A stretch of DNA of 64,000 nucleotides from Pseudomonas proteolytica (lineage in GTDB: Bacteria; Pseudomonadota; Gammaproteobacteria; Pseudomonadales; Pseudomonadaceae): contig NZ_VFEV01000025.1 of assembly GCF_007858275.1 (NCBI RefSeq), positions 1-64,000 of the forward strand, read 5' to 3'. Below, piece after piece: positions 7,307-17,371 of this stretch. The stretch's first letter is position 1. The number at the start of each line of letters is the position of its first letter. Position numbers and translations under genes: made by a program. Under the pieces are notes generated by a model. The model had not been told where the DNA came from, did no database searches, and saw only the letters and a list, made by a program, of their open reading frames with translations.

Positions 7307-10300
7307 ATGGCGAAGAAACCCAAGGCTGCCACCTTTATCAAAGACCCGCTCTGGTACAAGGACGCGGTGATTTACCAGGTTCACGTCAAATCCTATTTCG
7401 ACTCCAACAACGACGGCATCGGTGACTTCCCCGGGCTGATCGCCAAACTCGACTACATCGCCGACCTGGGCGTGAATACCATCTGGCTGCTGCCGTTCTA
7501 TCCTTCGCCACGGCGTGATGATGGCTATGACATCGCCGAATACCGTGGCGTACACAGCGACTACGGGACCATGGCCGACGCCAAGCGCTTTATCGCCGAG
7601 GCGCACAAGCGTGGCCTGCGGGTGATCACGGAACTGGTGATCAACCACACGTCCGACCAGCACCCCTGGTTCCAGCGGGCACGCAAGGCCAAGCCCGGTT
7701 CCAGTGCGCGGGACTTCTACGTGTGGTCCGATGATGACCAGAAATACGATGGAACCCGCATCATCTTCCTCGACACCGAAAAGTCCAACTGGACCTGGGA
7801 CCCGGTGGCCGGCCAGTACTTCTGGCACCGTTTCTATTCCCACCAGCCGGACCTCAACTTCGATAACCCGCAAGTCATGAAAGCCGTGCTGTCGGTGATG
7901 CGCTACTGGCTGGACATGGGCATCGACGGCCTGCGCCTGGACGCGATTCCTTACCTGATCGAGCGCGACGGCACCAACAACGAAAACCTCCCCGAAACCC
8001 ACGATGTGCTCAAGCAGATCCGCGCCGAGATCGACGCCAATTACCCCGACCGCATGCTGCTGGCCGAAGCCAACCAGTGGCCGGAAGATACCCAGCTGTA
8101 CTTTGGCGACCAGAAAGGCGATGACGGCGATGAGTGCCACATGGCCTTCCATTTTCCGCTGATGCCGCGCATGTATATGGCCCTGGCCCAGGAAGATCGC
8201 TTCCCGATCACTGACATTCTGCGCCAGACCCCGGAAATCCCCGCCAACTGCCAATGGGCGATTTTCCTGCGCAACCATGATGAGCTGACCCTGGAAATGG
8301 TCACCGACAAGGAGCGCGATTACCTGTGGAACTACTACGCCGCCGACCGCCGCGCGCGTATCAACCTGGGCATTCGCCGGCGCCTGGCGCCACTGATGGA
8401 ACGCGACCGCCGGCGCATCGAGCTGCTCAACAGCCTGCTGTTATCCATGCCCGGCACGCCGACCCTGTACTACGGGGATGAAATCGGCATGGGCGACAAC
8501 ATCTACCTGGGTGACCGCGACGGCGTGCGTACGCCGATGCAGTGGTCCATCGACCGCAATGGCGGGTTTTCCCGCGCCGATCCGGCCAGCCTGGTGCTGC
8601 CGCCGATCATGGACCCGCTCTACGGTTACCAGTCGGTCAACGTCGAAACCCAGGCCCAGGACCCACACTCACTGCTGAACTGGACCCGGCGCATGCTGGC
8701 GATCCGCAAGCAGTCCAAGGCATTTGGCCGTGGCAGCCTGAAAATGCTTTCGCCCAGCAATCGCCGGATCCTGGCCTACACCCGCGAATACACCGGCGCC
8801 GACGGCAAGCACGAAATCATCCTGTGCGTGGCCAACGTGTCGCGCACCGCCCAGGCGGCGGAGCTGGACCTGTCGGCCTTCGCCGGCATGGTTCCGGTGG
8901 AAATGCTCGGTGGCAATGCATTCCCGCCCATTGGCCAGCTGAATTTCCTTTTGACCCTGGCACCCTATGGCTTCTACTGGTTCGTGCTGGCCACCGAAAA
9001 CCAAATGCCCAGTTGGCATGTGGAACCGGCCCAGAGCATGCCGGACTTCACCACCTTGGTCCTGAAAAAACGCCTCGAAGAGTTGCTCGAAGCGCCATCG
9101 CGCACCACCCTGGAGCAAACCTCGTTACCCACCTGGCTGCCCAAGCGGCGCTGGTTTGCCAATAAGGACGCGGCCATCGACAGTGTGCACATTGCCTATG
9201 GCGTACGGTTTGGCGATGCGCAGCACCCGGTGCTGCTCAGCGAGATAGAAGTGACCAGCGGCGGGCAGACCAGCCGTTACCAATTGCCCTTCGGCCTGTT
9301 GGGCGAAGACCAGTTCACCAGCGCCTTGCCGCAACAACTGGCCCTGGCGCGGGTGCGCCGGGTGCGCCAGGTGGGCTTGATCACCGATGCCTTCAGCCTC
9401 GACAGCTATATCCGCGCGGTCATCGAGGGCCTGCGTGCGCAGACCGTGCTCAGCAGCAGTGACGGCGAGATCCGTTTCGAGCCGACCGCGCAATTGGCCA
9501 ACCTGCCGGTGGGGGACGAGTTGCAAGTGCGCTACCTGGCGGCAGAACAATCCAACAGTTCCGTGGTGGTGGGCGAAAGCCTGGTGCTGAAGTTGATTCG
9601 CAAAGTCAGCGCCGGGGTCCACCCGGAACTGGAAATGGGCGCCTACCTGACCGCCGCCGGCTACGCGCATATCTCGCCCTTGCTGGGTTCGGTGATCCGT
9701 CGCGATGCCGAGGGCCAGGACAATCTGTTGATGATCGCCCAGGGCTATCTCAGCAACCAGGGCGATGCCTGGAGCTGGACCCAGAACAACCTGGAGCGGG
9801 CGATCCGCGACGAACTGGCCCAAGCCATTTCCGAACAGGAACAACACTACAACGCCCTCGGTGAACTGGCCGATTTCGCCGGGCTGCTTGGGCAGCGGCT
9901 CGGGGAGATGCACAACGTCCTGGCCGCGCCTACGAGCAATCCGGACTTCCAGCCTGAAGTCACCTCGGCCAAGGACTGCCAGGTTTGGGCCAAGCAAGTG
10001 GGGGCCCAGGTCGAGCGCGCCCTGCAGTTGCTCAAACAGCATCAAGGCGAATTGAACCCTGACGATCAGGCGCTGGTCACTCAACTGCTGGCGCAGAAAA
10101 AGCCCATCGCCAGCCACGTGCAGGAGTTGGCAAAAGCCACCCTGGGCGGTTTGCGCATCCGTGTGCATGGGGATTTGCACTTGGGCCAGGTGCTGGTGGT
10201 CAAGGGCGATGCCTACCTGATCGACTTCGAAGGCGAACCCGCACGGCCACTGCACGAGCGCCGGGGCAAACACAGCCCGTACAAGGACGTCAGCGGCGTG

Positions 10301-10624
10301 TTGCGTTCGTTCGACTATGCCGCCGCCATGGCCCTGAATGTGCAAGCACAAGGCCTGGATCACTCGGCTGATGCTGATGCGGCACGCCAGCGGGTCGCCG
10401 ATCGTTACCGCAGTGAAGCGCGACAGGCATTTATCCAGGCGTATCAACAGGCTACGTCTACACTGGCGCATGACTGGCAGGATGCCAAAGGGGCGCAGGC
10501 GGCACTGGCGTTGTTCAGCCTGGAGAAGGCTGCGTACGAAGTGGCCTACGAAGCGCAGAACCGCCCGACCTGGCTGGCGGTGCCATTGCGTGGGTTGCAT
10601 GGCTTGTTGGCCGGCCACATTTAG
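7307..10624 (+). CDS. treS: trehalose synthase-maltokinase fusion (TreS-Mak)
   Basis: A bifunctional protein of 1105 residues. Residues 1-550 are a GH13 trehalose synthase interconverting trehalose and maltose, with Asp212 (GLRLDAIPYL), Glu254 (LLAEANQW) and Asp325 (RNHDE) as the catalytic trio. Residues from about 560 are a maltokinase (Pep2/Mak) domain phosphorylating maltose to maltose-1-phosphate, with aminoglycoside-kinase-like motifs VHGDLHLGQ (Asp956) and LIDFEGEP (Asp973). The fused form is the usual Pseudomonas arrangement. AGGAG lies 9 bases before the ATG. The product feeds GlgE upstream; glgB follows 51 bases after. Confidence 0.95.
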   Translation: MAKKPKAATFIKDPLWYKDAVIYQVHVKSYFDSNNDGIGDFPGLIAKLDYIADLGVNTIWLLPFYPSPRRDDGYDIAEYRGVHSDYGTMADAKRFIAEAHKRGLRVITELVINHTSDQHPWFQRARKAKPGSSARDFYVWSDDDQKYDGTRIIFLDTEKSNWTWDPVAGQYFWHRFYSHQPDLNFDNPQVMKAVLSVMRYWLDMGIDGLRLDAIPYLIERDGTNNENLPETHDVLKQIRAEIDANYPDRMLLAEANQWPEDTQLYFGDQKGDDGDECHMAFHFPLMPRMYMALAQEDRFPITDILRQTPEIPANCQWAIFLRNHDELTLEMVTDKERDYLWNYYAADRRARINLGIRRRLAPLMERDRRRIELLNSLLLSMPGTPTLYYGDEIGMGDNIYLGDRDGVRTPMQWSIDRNGGFSRADPASLVLPPIMDPLYGYQSVNVETQAQDPHSLLNWTRRMLAIRKQSKAFGRGSLKMLSPSNRRILAYTREYTGADGKHEIILCVANVSRTAQAAELDLSAFAGMVPVEMLGGNAFPPIGQLNFLLTLAPYGFYWFVLATENQMPSWHVEPAQSMPDFTTLVLKKRLEELLEAPSRTTLEQTSLPTWLPKRRWFANKDAAIDSVHIAYGVRFGDAQHPVLLSEIEVTSGGQTSRYQLPFGLLGEDQFTSALPQQLALARVRRVRQVGLITDAFSLDSYIRAVIEGLRAQTVLSSSDGEIRFEPTAQLANLPVGDELQVRYLAAEQSNSSVVVGESLVLKLIRKVSAGVHPELEMGAYLTAAGYAHISPLLGSVIRRDAEGQDNLLMIAQGYLSNQGDAWSWTQNNLERAIRDELAQAISEQEQHYNALGELADFAGLLGQRLGEMHNVLAAPTSNPDFQPEVTSAKDCQVWAKQVGAQVERALQLLKQHQGELNPDDQALVTQLLAQKKPIASHVQELAKATLGGLRIRVHGDLHLGQVLVVKGDAYLIDFEGEPARPLHERRGKHSPYKDVSGVLRSFDYAAAMALNVQAQGLDHSADADAARQRVADRYRSEARQAFIQAYQQATSTLAHDWQDAKGAQAALALFSLEKAAYEVAYEAQNRPTWLAVPLRGLHGLLAGHI

Positions 10625-10675
10625 GGGGGTTGCTGTGTCTGACCTTATTCAAAACCACAAGCAGTGGGAGAAATC

Positions 10676-12904
10676 ATGAGTTTTACACACAAAGAACCGC
10701 TGCATTCGACGTTCAAGATCATGCCTGCCCCCAAGGATATCGAAGCCCTGGTGCGAGCCGAGCACCCGGATCCGTTCGCGATCCTCGGGCCCCATGAGGA
10801 CGAGGCAGGCGGTCAGGTCATCCGCGCGTTTTTGCCCGAAGCCTTGAGCGTCGAGGTCCTGGCCCGTGGCAGTCACGAGGTACTCGGCAGCCTCGACGCC
10901 ACGCCGGTCCCAGGCTTATTCATTGGGGATTTCGCCACACGCCAGGGCTACCTGCTGAAGATCCAGTGGGCGGGCGGCGAGCAGATCACCGAAGACCCCT
11001 ATAGCTTCGGGCAGTTGCTCGGGGAAATGGACCTGTACCTGTTTGCCGAAGGCAATCACCGCGACCTGAGCAGCTGCCTCGGCGCCCAGGTGATGAGTGT
11101 TGACGGCATCCAAGGCGTGCGCTTTGCGGTGTGGGCGCCGAATGCGCGGCGAGTCTCGGTGGTGGGTGATTTCAATATCTGGGACGGGCGCCGCCACCCG
11201 ATGCGCCTGCGCCATCCGGCTGGGGTCTGGGAGATCTTTATCCCTCGCCTGCAACCGGGGGCGGCCTATAAATACGAAATCCTCGGCGCCACCGGGATCC
11301 TGCCGCTCAAGGCCGATCCCATGGCCCTGGCTACGCAACTGCCGCCCGACACCGCGTCGAAAGTCGCCGCGCCGTTGCAGGTGGCGTGGGCAGATGAGGC
11401 GTGGATGCAAGCCCGGGGCGAACGCCAGGCGGCCAGCGCGCCGCTGTCGATCTACGAACTGCACGTCGGCTCCTGGCAATGCGAACTCGACGAGTTGGGC
11501 GAAGTGGCGCGCCAATACGGTTGGCGCGAGCTGGGTGAGCGGCTGATTCCCTATGTGCAGCAACTGGGTTTTACCCATATCGAGTTGATGCCGATCATGG
11601 AGCACCCTTTCGGCGGCTCCTGGGGCTATCAGCCGCTGTCGCAATTTGCGCCCAGCGCGCGTTTCGGTTCGCCCGATGACTTTGGCGCGTTCGTCAACGC
11701 CTGCCATCAGGCGGATATCGGCATTATTCTCGACTGGGTGCCCGCGCATTTCCCCACCGATACCCACGGCCTGGCGCAGTTCGACGGCACCGCGCTGTAC
11801 GAATACGGCAACCCGCTCGAAGGCTTCCACCAGGACTGGGACACCCTGATCTACAACCTGGGGCGCACCGAGGTCCACGGCTTCATGCTGGCCTCGGCGT
11901 TGCACTGGCTCAAGCACTTCCATATCGATGGGCTGCGGGTGGATGCGGTGGCGTCGATGCTGTATCGCGATTATTCGCGCAAGGCCGGCGAGTGGGTGCC
12001 CAATCGCCACGGCGGGCGCGAGAACCTGGAAGCCATCGACTTCCTGCGCCATCTGAACGACGTGGTGGCGCTGGAAGCCCCCGGCGCTCTGGTGATCGCC
12101 GAGGAGTCCACGGCCTGGCCGGGCGTCAGCCAGCCGACCCAGCAGGGCGGCCTGGGCTTCAACTACAAGTGGAACATGGGCTGGATGCACGATTCGCTGC
12201 ATTACATCCAGCAAGACCCGGTGTACCGCGCCCACCATCACAACGAACTGAGTTTCGGCCTGGTGTATGCCTGGTCCGAGCGCTTTGTGCTGCCGATTTC
12301 CCATGACGAAGTCGTGCATGGCAAACACTCGCTGATCGACAAAATGCCCGGCGATCGCTGGCAGAAATTCGCCAACCTGCGCGCCTACCTGAGCTTTATG
12401 TGGATGCATCCGGGCAAAAAACTGCTGTTCATGGGCTGTGAGTTCGGCCAATGGCGTGAATGGAATCACGACCAGCAACTGGACTGGTACCTGCTGCAAT
12501 ACCCGGAACACCGCGGCGTGCAGAAACTGGTGGGCGACCTCAATCGTCTGTACCGCGAAGAGCCGGCGCTGCATGAGCAGGACGATGCGCCGCAGGGCTT
12601 CCAGTGGTTGATTGGTGACGATGCCATCAACAGCGTGTATGCGTGGCTGCGCTGGGGTAAAAGCGGCAAGCCGGTGCTGGTCGTTGCCAACTTCACCCCG
12701 GTGCCCCGAGAGGCGTACAAGGTCGGCGTGCCCTTGGCCGGCCGCTGGAAAGAGCTGATCAACAGCGATGCCGACACCTATTCCGGCTCCAACTACGGTA
12801 ATGGCGGCGAAGCCTTTACCCAGGACGAGCCGCTCCATGGGCAGGCCGTATCACTGTCGTTGAATTTGCCGCCCTTGGCCGTGCTGATTCTGCGCCAGGA
12901 GTAA
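10676..12904 (+). CDS. glgB: 1,4-alpha-glucan branching enzyme GlgB
   Basis: A 742-residue GH13_9 enzyme forming alpha-1,6 branches. Two N-terminal CBM48-like modules (VWAPNARRVSVVGDFN begins the second) come before the barrel. Asp423 (GLRVDAVASM) is the nucleophile, Glu476 (VIAEESTAWP) the acid/base, and SHDEVVHGK holds the stabilising Asp. A C-terminal beta domain closes the chain. The ATG at 10676 is preferred over 10664 because GGGAG sits 5 bases before it. It closes the plus-strand arm of the glucan locus. Confidence 0.96.
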   Translation: MSFTHKEPLHSTFKIMPAPKDIEALVRAEHPDPFAILGPHEDEAGGQVIRAFLPEALSVEVLARGSHEVLGSLDATPVPGLFIGDFATRQGYLLKIQWAGGEQITEDPYSFGQLLGEMDLYLFAEGNHRDLSSCLGAQVMSVDGIQGVRFAVWAPNARRVSVVGDFNIWDGRRHPMRLRHPAGVWEIFIPRLQPGAAYKYEILGATGILPLKADPMALATQLPPDTASKVAAPLQVAWADEAWMQARGERQAASAPLSIYELHVGSWQCELDELGEVARQYGWRELGERLIPYVQQLGFTHIELMPIMEHPFGGSWGYQPLSQFAPSARFGSPDDFGAFVNACHQADIGIILDWVPAHFPTDTHGLAQFDGTALYEYGNPLEGFHQDWDTLIYNLGRTEVHGFMLASALHWLKHFHIDGLRVDAVASMLYRDYSRKAGEWVPNRHGGRENLEAIDFLRHLNDVVALEAPGALVIAEESTAWPGVSQPTQQGGLGFNYKWNMGWMHDSLHYIQQDPVYRAHHHNELSFGLVYAWSERFVLPISHDEVVHGKHSLIDKMPGDRWQKFANLRAYLSFMWMHPGKKLLFMGCEFGQWREWNHDQQLDWYLLQYPEHRGVQKLVGDLNRLYREEPALHEQDDAPQGFQWLIGDDAINSVYAWLRWGKSGKPVLVVANFTPVPREAYKVGVPLAGRWKELINSDADTYSGSNYGNGGEAFTQDEPLHGQAVSLSLNLPPLAVLILRQE

Positions 12905-12909
12905 TAACC

Positions 12910-13008
12910 GTAGGAGCCGGCCTGCCGGCGATGGACGATAACGCTGATGTTGGGTACCAGACACCCCGCAGCGTTTATCGGCCGTCATCGCCGCCAAGCC
13001 GACGCCTG
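12910..13008. repeat. degenerate REP doublet after glgB
   Basis: GTAGGAGCCGGCCTGCCGGCG at 12910 and the decayed partner CATCGCCGCCAAGCCGACGC near 12986 form an imperfect inverted pair. It resembles the class at 35180-35261 and lies just after the glgB stop, where it could act as a weak transcript end. Confidence 0.6.
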
Positions 13009-13169
13009 AAAACAGCCCGCGCCGTTGCCCTGACGAGCGCCGTTACCAATTCCTCTGGAACAATTTCTTACGTGTGATCCACACAAGGCTGTCAGCGATC
13101 AGGCGTAGGATCTCCGTTCACCTCGTTTCGTCGCTGTCCCTGTGTATCACTGCCAGAGACGCAAACACC

Positions 13170-16100
13170 ATGCCCCCAGCAAGCTTGAATACCCGACATG
13201 CCACTCTTTCGCCTCAGGTGGCCCCGCCAGTTGATGCACCACCTGTGGCCCAGGGCAAATCCAGCCTGGCCGCGGTGCCAACAGCAGAGCCACCTACCCG
13301 TGCGCAACAGGCCGAGGTGCGAGGCAAACTGGGGGATCTGGACGAAATGCTGAAGACTCTGAGGGAGCTTGCAGCCTCGAAAAACGCCGATACCCCCGTG
13401 AACAAAAGCGTGTTCCTGAACAAAGACTCACCGTTGATACCGCCGAACGGTTCCACCGAGCCGGGTACCAACCGGCTGGAGAACATGCTCAAGTTTTATG
13501 GCATCGTGCCATCTGATCCAAAGACACCGGAGCAACTGCAAGCAGCCATTTATGCCGTGGCAGATGCCCGCAGCGAAATCGCCCTGGGTCTGGATAATAC
13601 TTCCAGTAATGCCGATGGCTTGTTGCACAAGACTAACGAGCCGGCTATCTCTGCATGGGTCGCCGAGCAGGAGGCCAAGCACAAGCGGCCTTTGCTCAGT
13701 CTGTTGACTGAGGGAATCTCGCCACAGGCCCTTGAAAAAGCCAAGGACACACCAGCAGCGGTACTGGAACTGATACTTAAGTCACCCAAAGCCAATGAGC
13801 TGATTCAACAACTGCTTAAGACCCTGGGCGGGGCTGAATTTCCACTGGATGGCGTCATTACCCGTGAGGTCAAGATCAAATTGTTGCTCAAGGCCCTGAC
13901 CTTGAGCCTGGACCCGGTGCAAGGCCAAAAGCCGGGGCATATCGCCGGCTTTGACCTGGCGTCGAGTGAGCGTTGGAACCAAAGCTACCCAGCCATCAAG
14001 TCCGAGTTCAGGCAACACTTGGTCAGCACAAGGCAGTTATCCAGCGACCAGGCCTATCTGGCGGCCTATATCCTGAAACCCCAGTTCCCGGCCGACTTTG
14101 CCGTACGTGATACACCGGCAGAACTGCCTTACCAGGGATCGGCGGCGTGGGTGAACTTCAAGCACGGCGTCAGCCTGGCCGAAGCGATAAAACCAGGCTC
14201 TTCGCGGCACATGAGTTTTCAGGAGCTGGTTGACCTGCCAGCCAAGTTCAGCGAGCAAGCGACGACGGACGAGCAGTGGGCGGTTATCGCGTCGACCCGT
14301 ATCCCGGCGACGTTGGATTGGGCCGTGGCACAAGGGCTGCTCCCACAAAAACAGGACTACTCCCAGGAGGAGATCAATACAGCAGTCGCCGCACTGGATG
14401 CCCACGTCGATAAGGTGGTGTCGGCAGCCCAGCAATTGTCAGCGGATGTGCCGATGCGCAAGGATTATTTCGAGCGTATGGCGCGGGGTACTTCACGCAC
14501 CGAAGTGCTGAGCCTGTTCAGCCCTTTGTTTCTTCTGTACAGGCATCTCAATGGCGAGAAAATCACGCCGGCCGAGGTCAGCTATCAATACCCTGTCTAT
14601 GATCAAGCCACGTTCAAAACGGCGTTCGACAAGTACCTGAAGGATACAAAGTCAGCCTATGCAAAACTGATCACCGACCAGTTGTCCCAACTCCCGCTAA
14701 AAGACCGCAGGGCCATTGAACAGGGAGATGTCACGGTTTACGCACTTAGGACCAAACCCGACTCAGCCAAGGAAACTGATGACGATAAAAAGGCAGCAAT
14801 CACACGCCCGGCATTTATTCTCAAGGCGGTACATGAGGGGCAGACAACCTACTACGAGATCAATCCTGTCAAAGGTATCGCTCGGCGTCGTGACGACTTG
14901 AAACCGATTCTGGAGTCCTACAACCCGGCCGATAAAAGCTATGGCAAAGACTTCATCTCGATCGAACACTCCGCTGACGGTGTGCCTTCCGAAGAATTGG
15001 TTGTGCGCGACGCTCGTGCAGGTGGCAGGGCTGAGTTCCAGAAAAAGTGGGCGAGCTATAAGTCAGGCAAAGGTCCCAAACCTGCCAGTTTTTCTATCGT
15101 TGTCCCTCAACAACTCGCCCACTTTCCATCATCTGCCGCCCCCTCTACACGAGCCGTGCCACAAACCCTCACGTCCGAACGGTCTGAGGCTATCGCAAAG
15201 ACCGCTACAGATGATCTGTTCTACGTTGATACAGACAGGCTGAAGGAGTGGGCCGAGTCCGATCCTGAGCGAGAAAGTGCCGCACAGAAAAAAGATGAGG
15301 CGTTCTGGGAGCGCGTCAAAGGTACCGCGCAGATGGTGGTTCCGCTCTGGAGCGGCATTGAAAGTCTCGTCAAGGGTGACACCAAACAGGGTGTGTTGGA
15401 TCTGGTTAACGATGGGCTGTCAGCGTTAGCGGGCCCTATGGGCAAGTTTGCCGCGGGCTCGGTGCGTTTGGTTTCGCGTGCAGGCAAGATCGGAGTGCGC
15501 GCGCTACTGCCTAAGTTTGGCTCGTTGGTAAAGAAGTTTGCGGTTTCTGTGGTGCGCAATCTCAACCCCCTTGACCCCGTGATGCCTGCACTGAGGAGCA
15601 GTGGCAACAGGCTGCTGAAGTTCGGCGGCGCGCACCTGCAAAATGTTCAAGTTGGCATTGCACAGTTCAAAAAATCTGCCGTGCTTAAACTGCCCGGCCG
15701 AGGGCGTTACGACCTCTCTCCAACAATTGACCTGACCCCCAGGCCCGTTGCCCAAGGACAGACCTTGCGGGTGGCCGAAGGTATTTCCAGTGAGCAGGCA
15801 CGGGTGGTGAAACGCAATAAATACAGCGATGTGATGGTCGGCGATGACGTCTATCGCTATAACCCGGGCAAACCCGAAAGCCTGGTCAAACTAGGCGGGC
15901 CTGAGGATATAGGGCCGCTTGAAGGGTTTGTGATGACCTGTGGCGCCGGAGGGCGCCGTCACAAACGGGATCTCGACGACCTGTGTTACACCAAACAGAT
16001 CGAACCTGGCGGCACCCCAGTGTTCCAGGACGCCCAGGCCCTGGAGCATCGTCGCCTGATTCCGGGGGTAGGGCAGGCGAAAGGTCCGCGCACGGTCATT

Positions 16101-17348
16101 CACGAGCATCGTCGTTACCGCGTCAATGAAGCGGGAAACCAAGAGCTACTACCAATGGCCAGTTCACAGCCTGTGACGTACAAGGGCCGTACCACGGGGA
16201 CCGTAGTCAATGAACCGGACTTTGGTTATGACGACTTTGGTGTGCCTCGGGCGGTCAACCAGCAAACGGTTGTAGTCAAGATGGATGCGATCAGCGATCT
16301 GAGTAATGACCAGCGCGTCGTCAGGGGCCTGAAGGTCAATCATGACGGCCGGCAGTACGTGGTGGTCGAGGCCGATACCGGCGTGCACTACTACGCTGAG
16401 CTGAACGGCAATGGTCAACTGGATTTTCACCGCATGACCCGCAAGGATCCACTGGACGTTGAATTTATCAAACTGTACGACCAGCATAAGGATATCTATG
16501 GCTTTGCCGCCCAGGGCCTGCCGGACAACCCGTTGGTGGTGCTGCCGACTATGGATAGCCTGGTCAAGAAGATCGTCGCTGACGAACCCATGACGCCTAA
16601 GGAAATCAACCATCTTGCCAGCGTATTGCAAGGACTGCCCCCCGAAAAACAGCGTGAAGTATTGATGGGGGTGTACGCCGCGGGGAGCAACCCCGGCCAT
16701 GTGGTAGTCGCGGCAAAGCCGGTGCGACTGGCGCCGATCAAGAAACCGGCTGACTTTGCCCAACTGCCGGCAGAGCAGCAGAACCGCTTGTATGCAGAAG
16801 GGGCGAGAAAAGCCGTCGACGAGCAATTCCAGGCCACTGGCATCCGGTCAGCCAATCAACAGGTTCCAGGTCTTGCCGGTGAGGTCGCACGTAGCAACAC
16901 CGCCACGGAAATGGTGGGCTGGCTTTACACACGAACAGGCGCCCCCAACTATAGCGAAATAGTCCTGAAGACCGGTGCCGGCAATTGCGACCAGATGGCC
17001 AAGGTGGCCGTTGATACCATCAATACCAGTGGCGGCCATGCGCGTATCGCGCAAGTCAAGGGGCATACTTTCGCTATCATCGGCGGCCCACCAGGGCAGC
17101 CTCGCAGCAAAGGGTTTGTGGGGCCGGAGTGGGATGACGCCTGGGTCGTTGATCCCTGGGCCGGTATCACCTGCCGAGCTGCGGATTACCCCGGGTTGTT
17201 CAAGGCGCGAATGCAAGAGTGGAGCCAGTCGGGCCGGCGCATCCTGATCAGCGATGGGGCGACGCCACCCCGTTCAGTGTGGAGTGACCCCTTGGAACCA
17301 CGCTGGATAGCGGCGACCGTCGATGGCGAGGCTCAGGTGTTCCAATAG
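13170..17348 (+). CDS. giant toxin-like protein with C-terminal Cys-His-Asp (transglutaminase/deamidase-like) domain
   Basis: About 1392 residues from the ATG at 13170 (MPPASLNTRH); a frame open from 13074 would add 32 residues and neither start has a strong ribosome binding site. There are no Rhs/YD repeats and no signal peptide. Residues 1-700 are helical and of the kind seen in large Pseudomonas proteins labelled dermonecrotic-toxin-like. Residues 720-800 hold a hydrophobic, glycine-rich stretch (LVNDGLSALAGPMGKFAAG). Cys924 and Cys939 bracket 14 residues containing RRHKR (929-933). Near the end, Cys1273 (AGNCDQMA), His1299 (KGHTFAI) and Asp1328 (WVVDPWAG) form a plausible papain/transglutaminase-type triad. 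I find only four cysteines in the whole protein, at 924, 939, 1273 and 1335. No immunity gene is obvious next door. Toxin function is inference. Confidence 0.85.
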   Translation: MPPASLNTRHATLSPQVAPPVDAPPVAQGKSSLAAVPTAEPPTRAQQAEVRGKLGDLDEMLKTLRELAASKNADTPVNKSVFLNKDSPLIPPNGSTEPGTNRLENMLKFYGIVPSDPKTPEQLQAAIYAVADARSEIALGLDNTSSNADGLLHKTNEPAISAWVAEQEAKHKRPLLSLLTEGISPQALEKAKDTPAAVLELILKSPKANELIQQLLKTLGGAEFPLDGVITREVKIKLLLKALTLSLDPVQGQKPGHIAGFDLASSERWNQSYPAIKSEFRQHLVSTRQLSSDQAYLAAYILKPQFPADFAVRDTPAELPYQGSAAWVNFKHGVSLAEAIKPGSSRHMSFQELVDLPAKFSEQATTDEQWAVIASTRIPATLDWAVAQGLLPQKQDYSQEEINTAVAALDAHVDKVVSAAQQLSADVPMRKDYFERMARGTSRTEVLSLFSPLFLLYRHLNGEKITPAEVSYQYPVYDQATFKTAFDKYLKDTKSAYAKLITDQLSQLPLKDRRAIEQGDVTVYALRTKPDSAKETDDDKKAAITRPAFILKAVHEGQTTYYEINPVKGIARRRDDLKPILESYNPADKSYGKDFISIEHSADGVPSEELVVRDARAGGRAEFQKKWASYKSGKGPKPASFSIVVPQQLAHFPSSAAPSTRAVPQTLTSERSEAIAKTATDDLFYVDTDRLKEWAESDPERESAAQKKDEAFWERVKGTAQMVVPLWSGIESLVKGDTKQGVLDLVNDGLSALAGPMGKFAAGSVRLVSRAGKIGVRALLPKFGSLVKKFAVSVVRNLNPLDPVMPALRSSGNRLLKFGGAHLQNVQVGIAQFKKSAVLKLPGRGRYDLSPTIDLTPRPVAQGQTLRVAEGISSEQARVVKRNKYSDVMVGDDVYRYNPGKPESLVKLGGPEDIGPLEGFVMTCGAGGRRHKRDLDDLCYTKQIEPGGTPVFQDAQALEHRRLIPGVGQAKGPRTVIHEHRRYRVNEAGNQELLPMASSQPVTYKGRTTGTVVNEPDFGYDDFGVPRAVNQQTVVVKMDAISDLSNDQRVVRGLKVNHDGRQYVVVEADTGVHYYAELNGNGQLDFHRMTRKDPLDVEFIKLYDQHKDIYGFAAQGLPDNPLVVLPTMDSLVKKIVADEPMTPKEINHLASVLQGLPPEKQREVLMGVYAAGSNPGHVVVAAKPVRLAPIKKPADFAQLPAEQQNRLYAEGARKAVDEQFQATGIRSANQQVPGLAGEVARSNTATEMVGWLYTRTGAPNYSEIVLKTGAGNCDQMAKVAVDTINTSGGHARIAQVKGHTFAIIGGPPGQPRSKGFVGPEWDDAWVVDPWAGITCRAADYPGLFKARMQEWSQSGRRILISDGATPPRSVWSDPLEPRWIAATVDGEAQVFQ

Positions 17349-17371
17349 TCCCGGGCGCATCGCCCGCGACA

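Noticed and set aside
10916..12838. 640-residue minus-strand open frame opposite glgB (likewise 9125-10618, 18267-19904, 5961-7145 and 24229-25677)
   Set aside because: All lie opposite clear genes and show only GC-driven low-complexity composition.
13170..17348. Rhs/contact-dependent polymorphic toxin
   Set aside because: No YD repeats, PAAR or HINT domain and no following small immunity gene; a single-chain toxin layout fits better.
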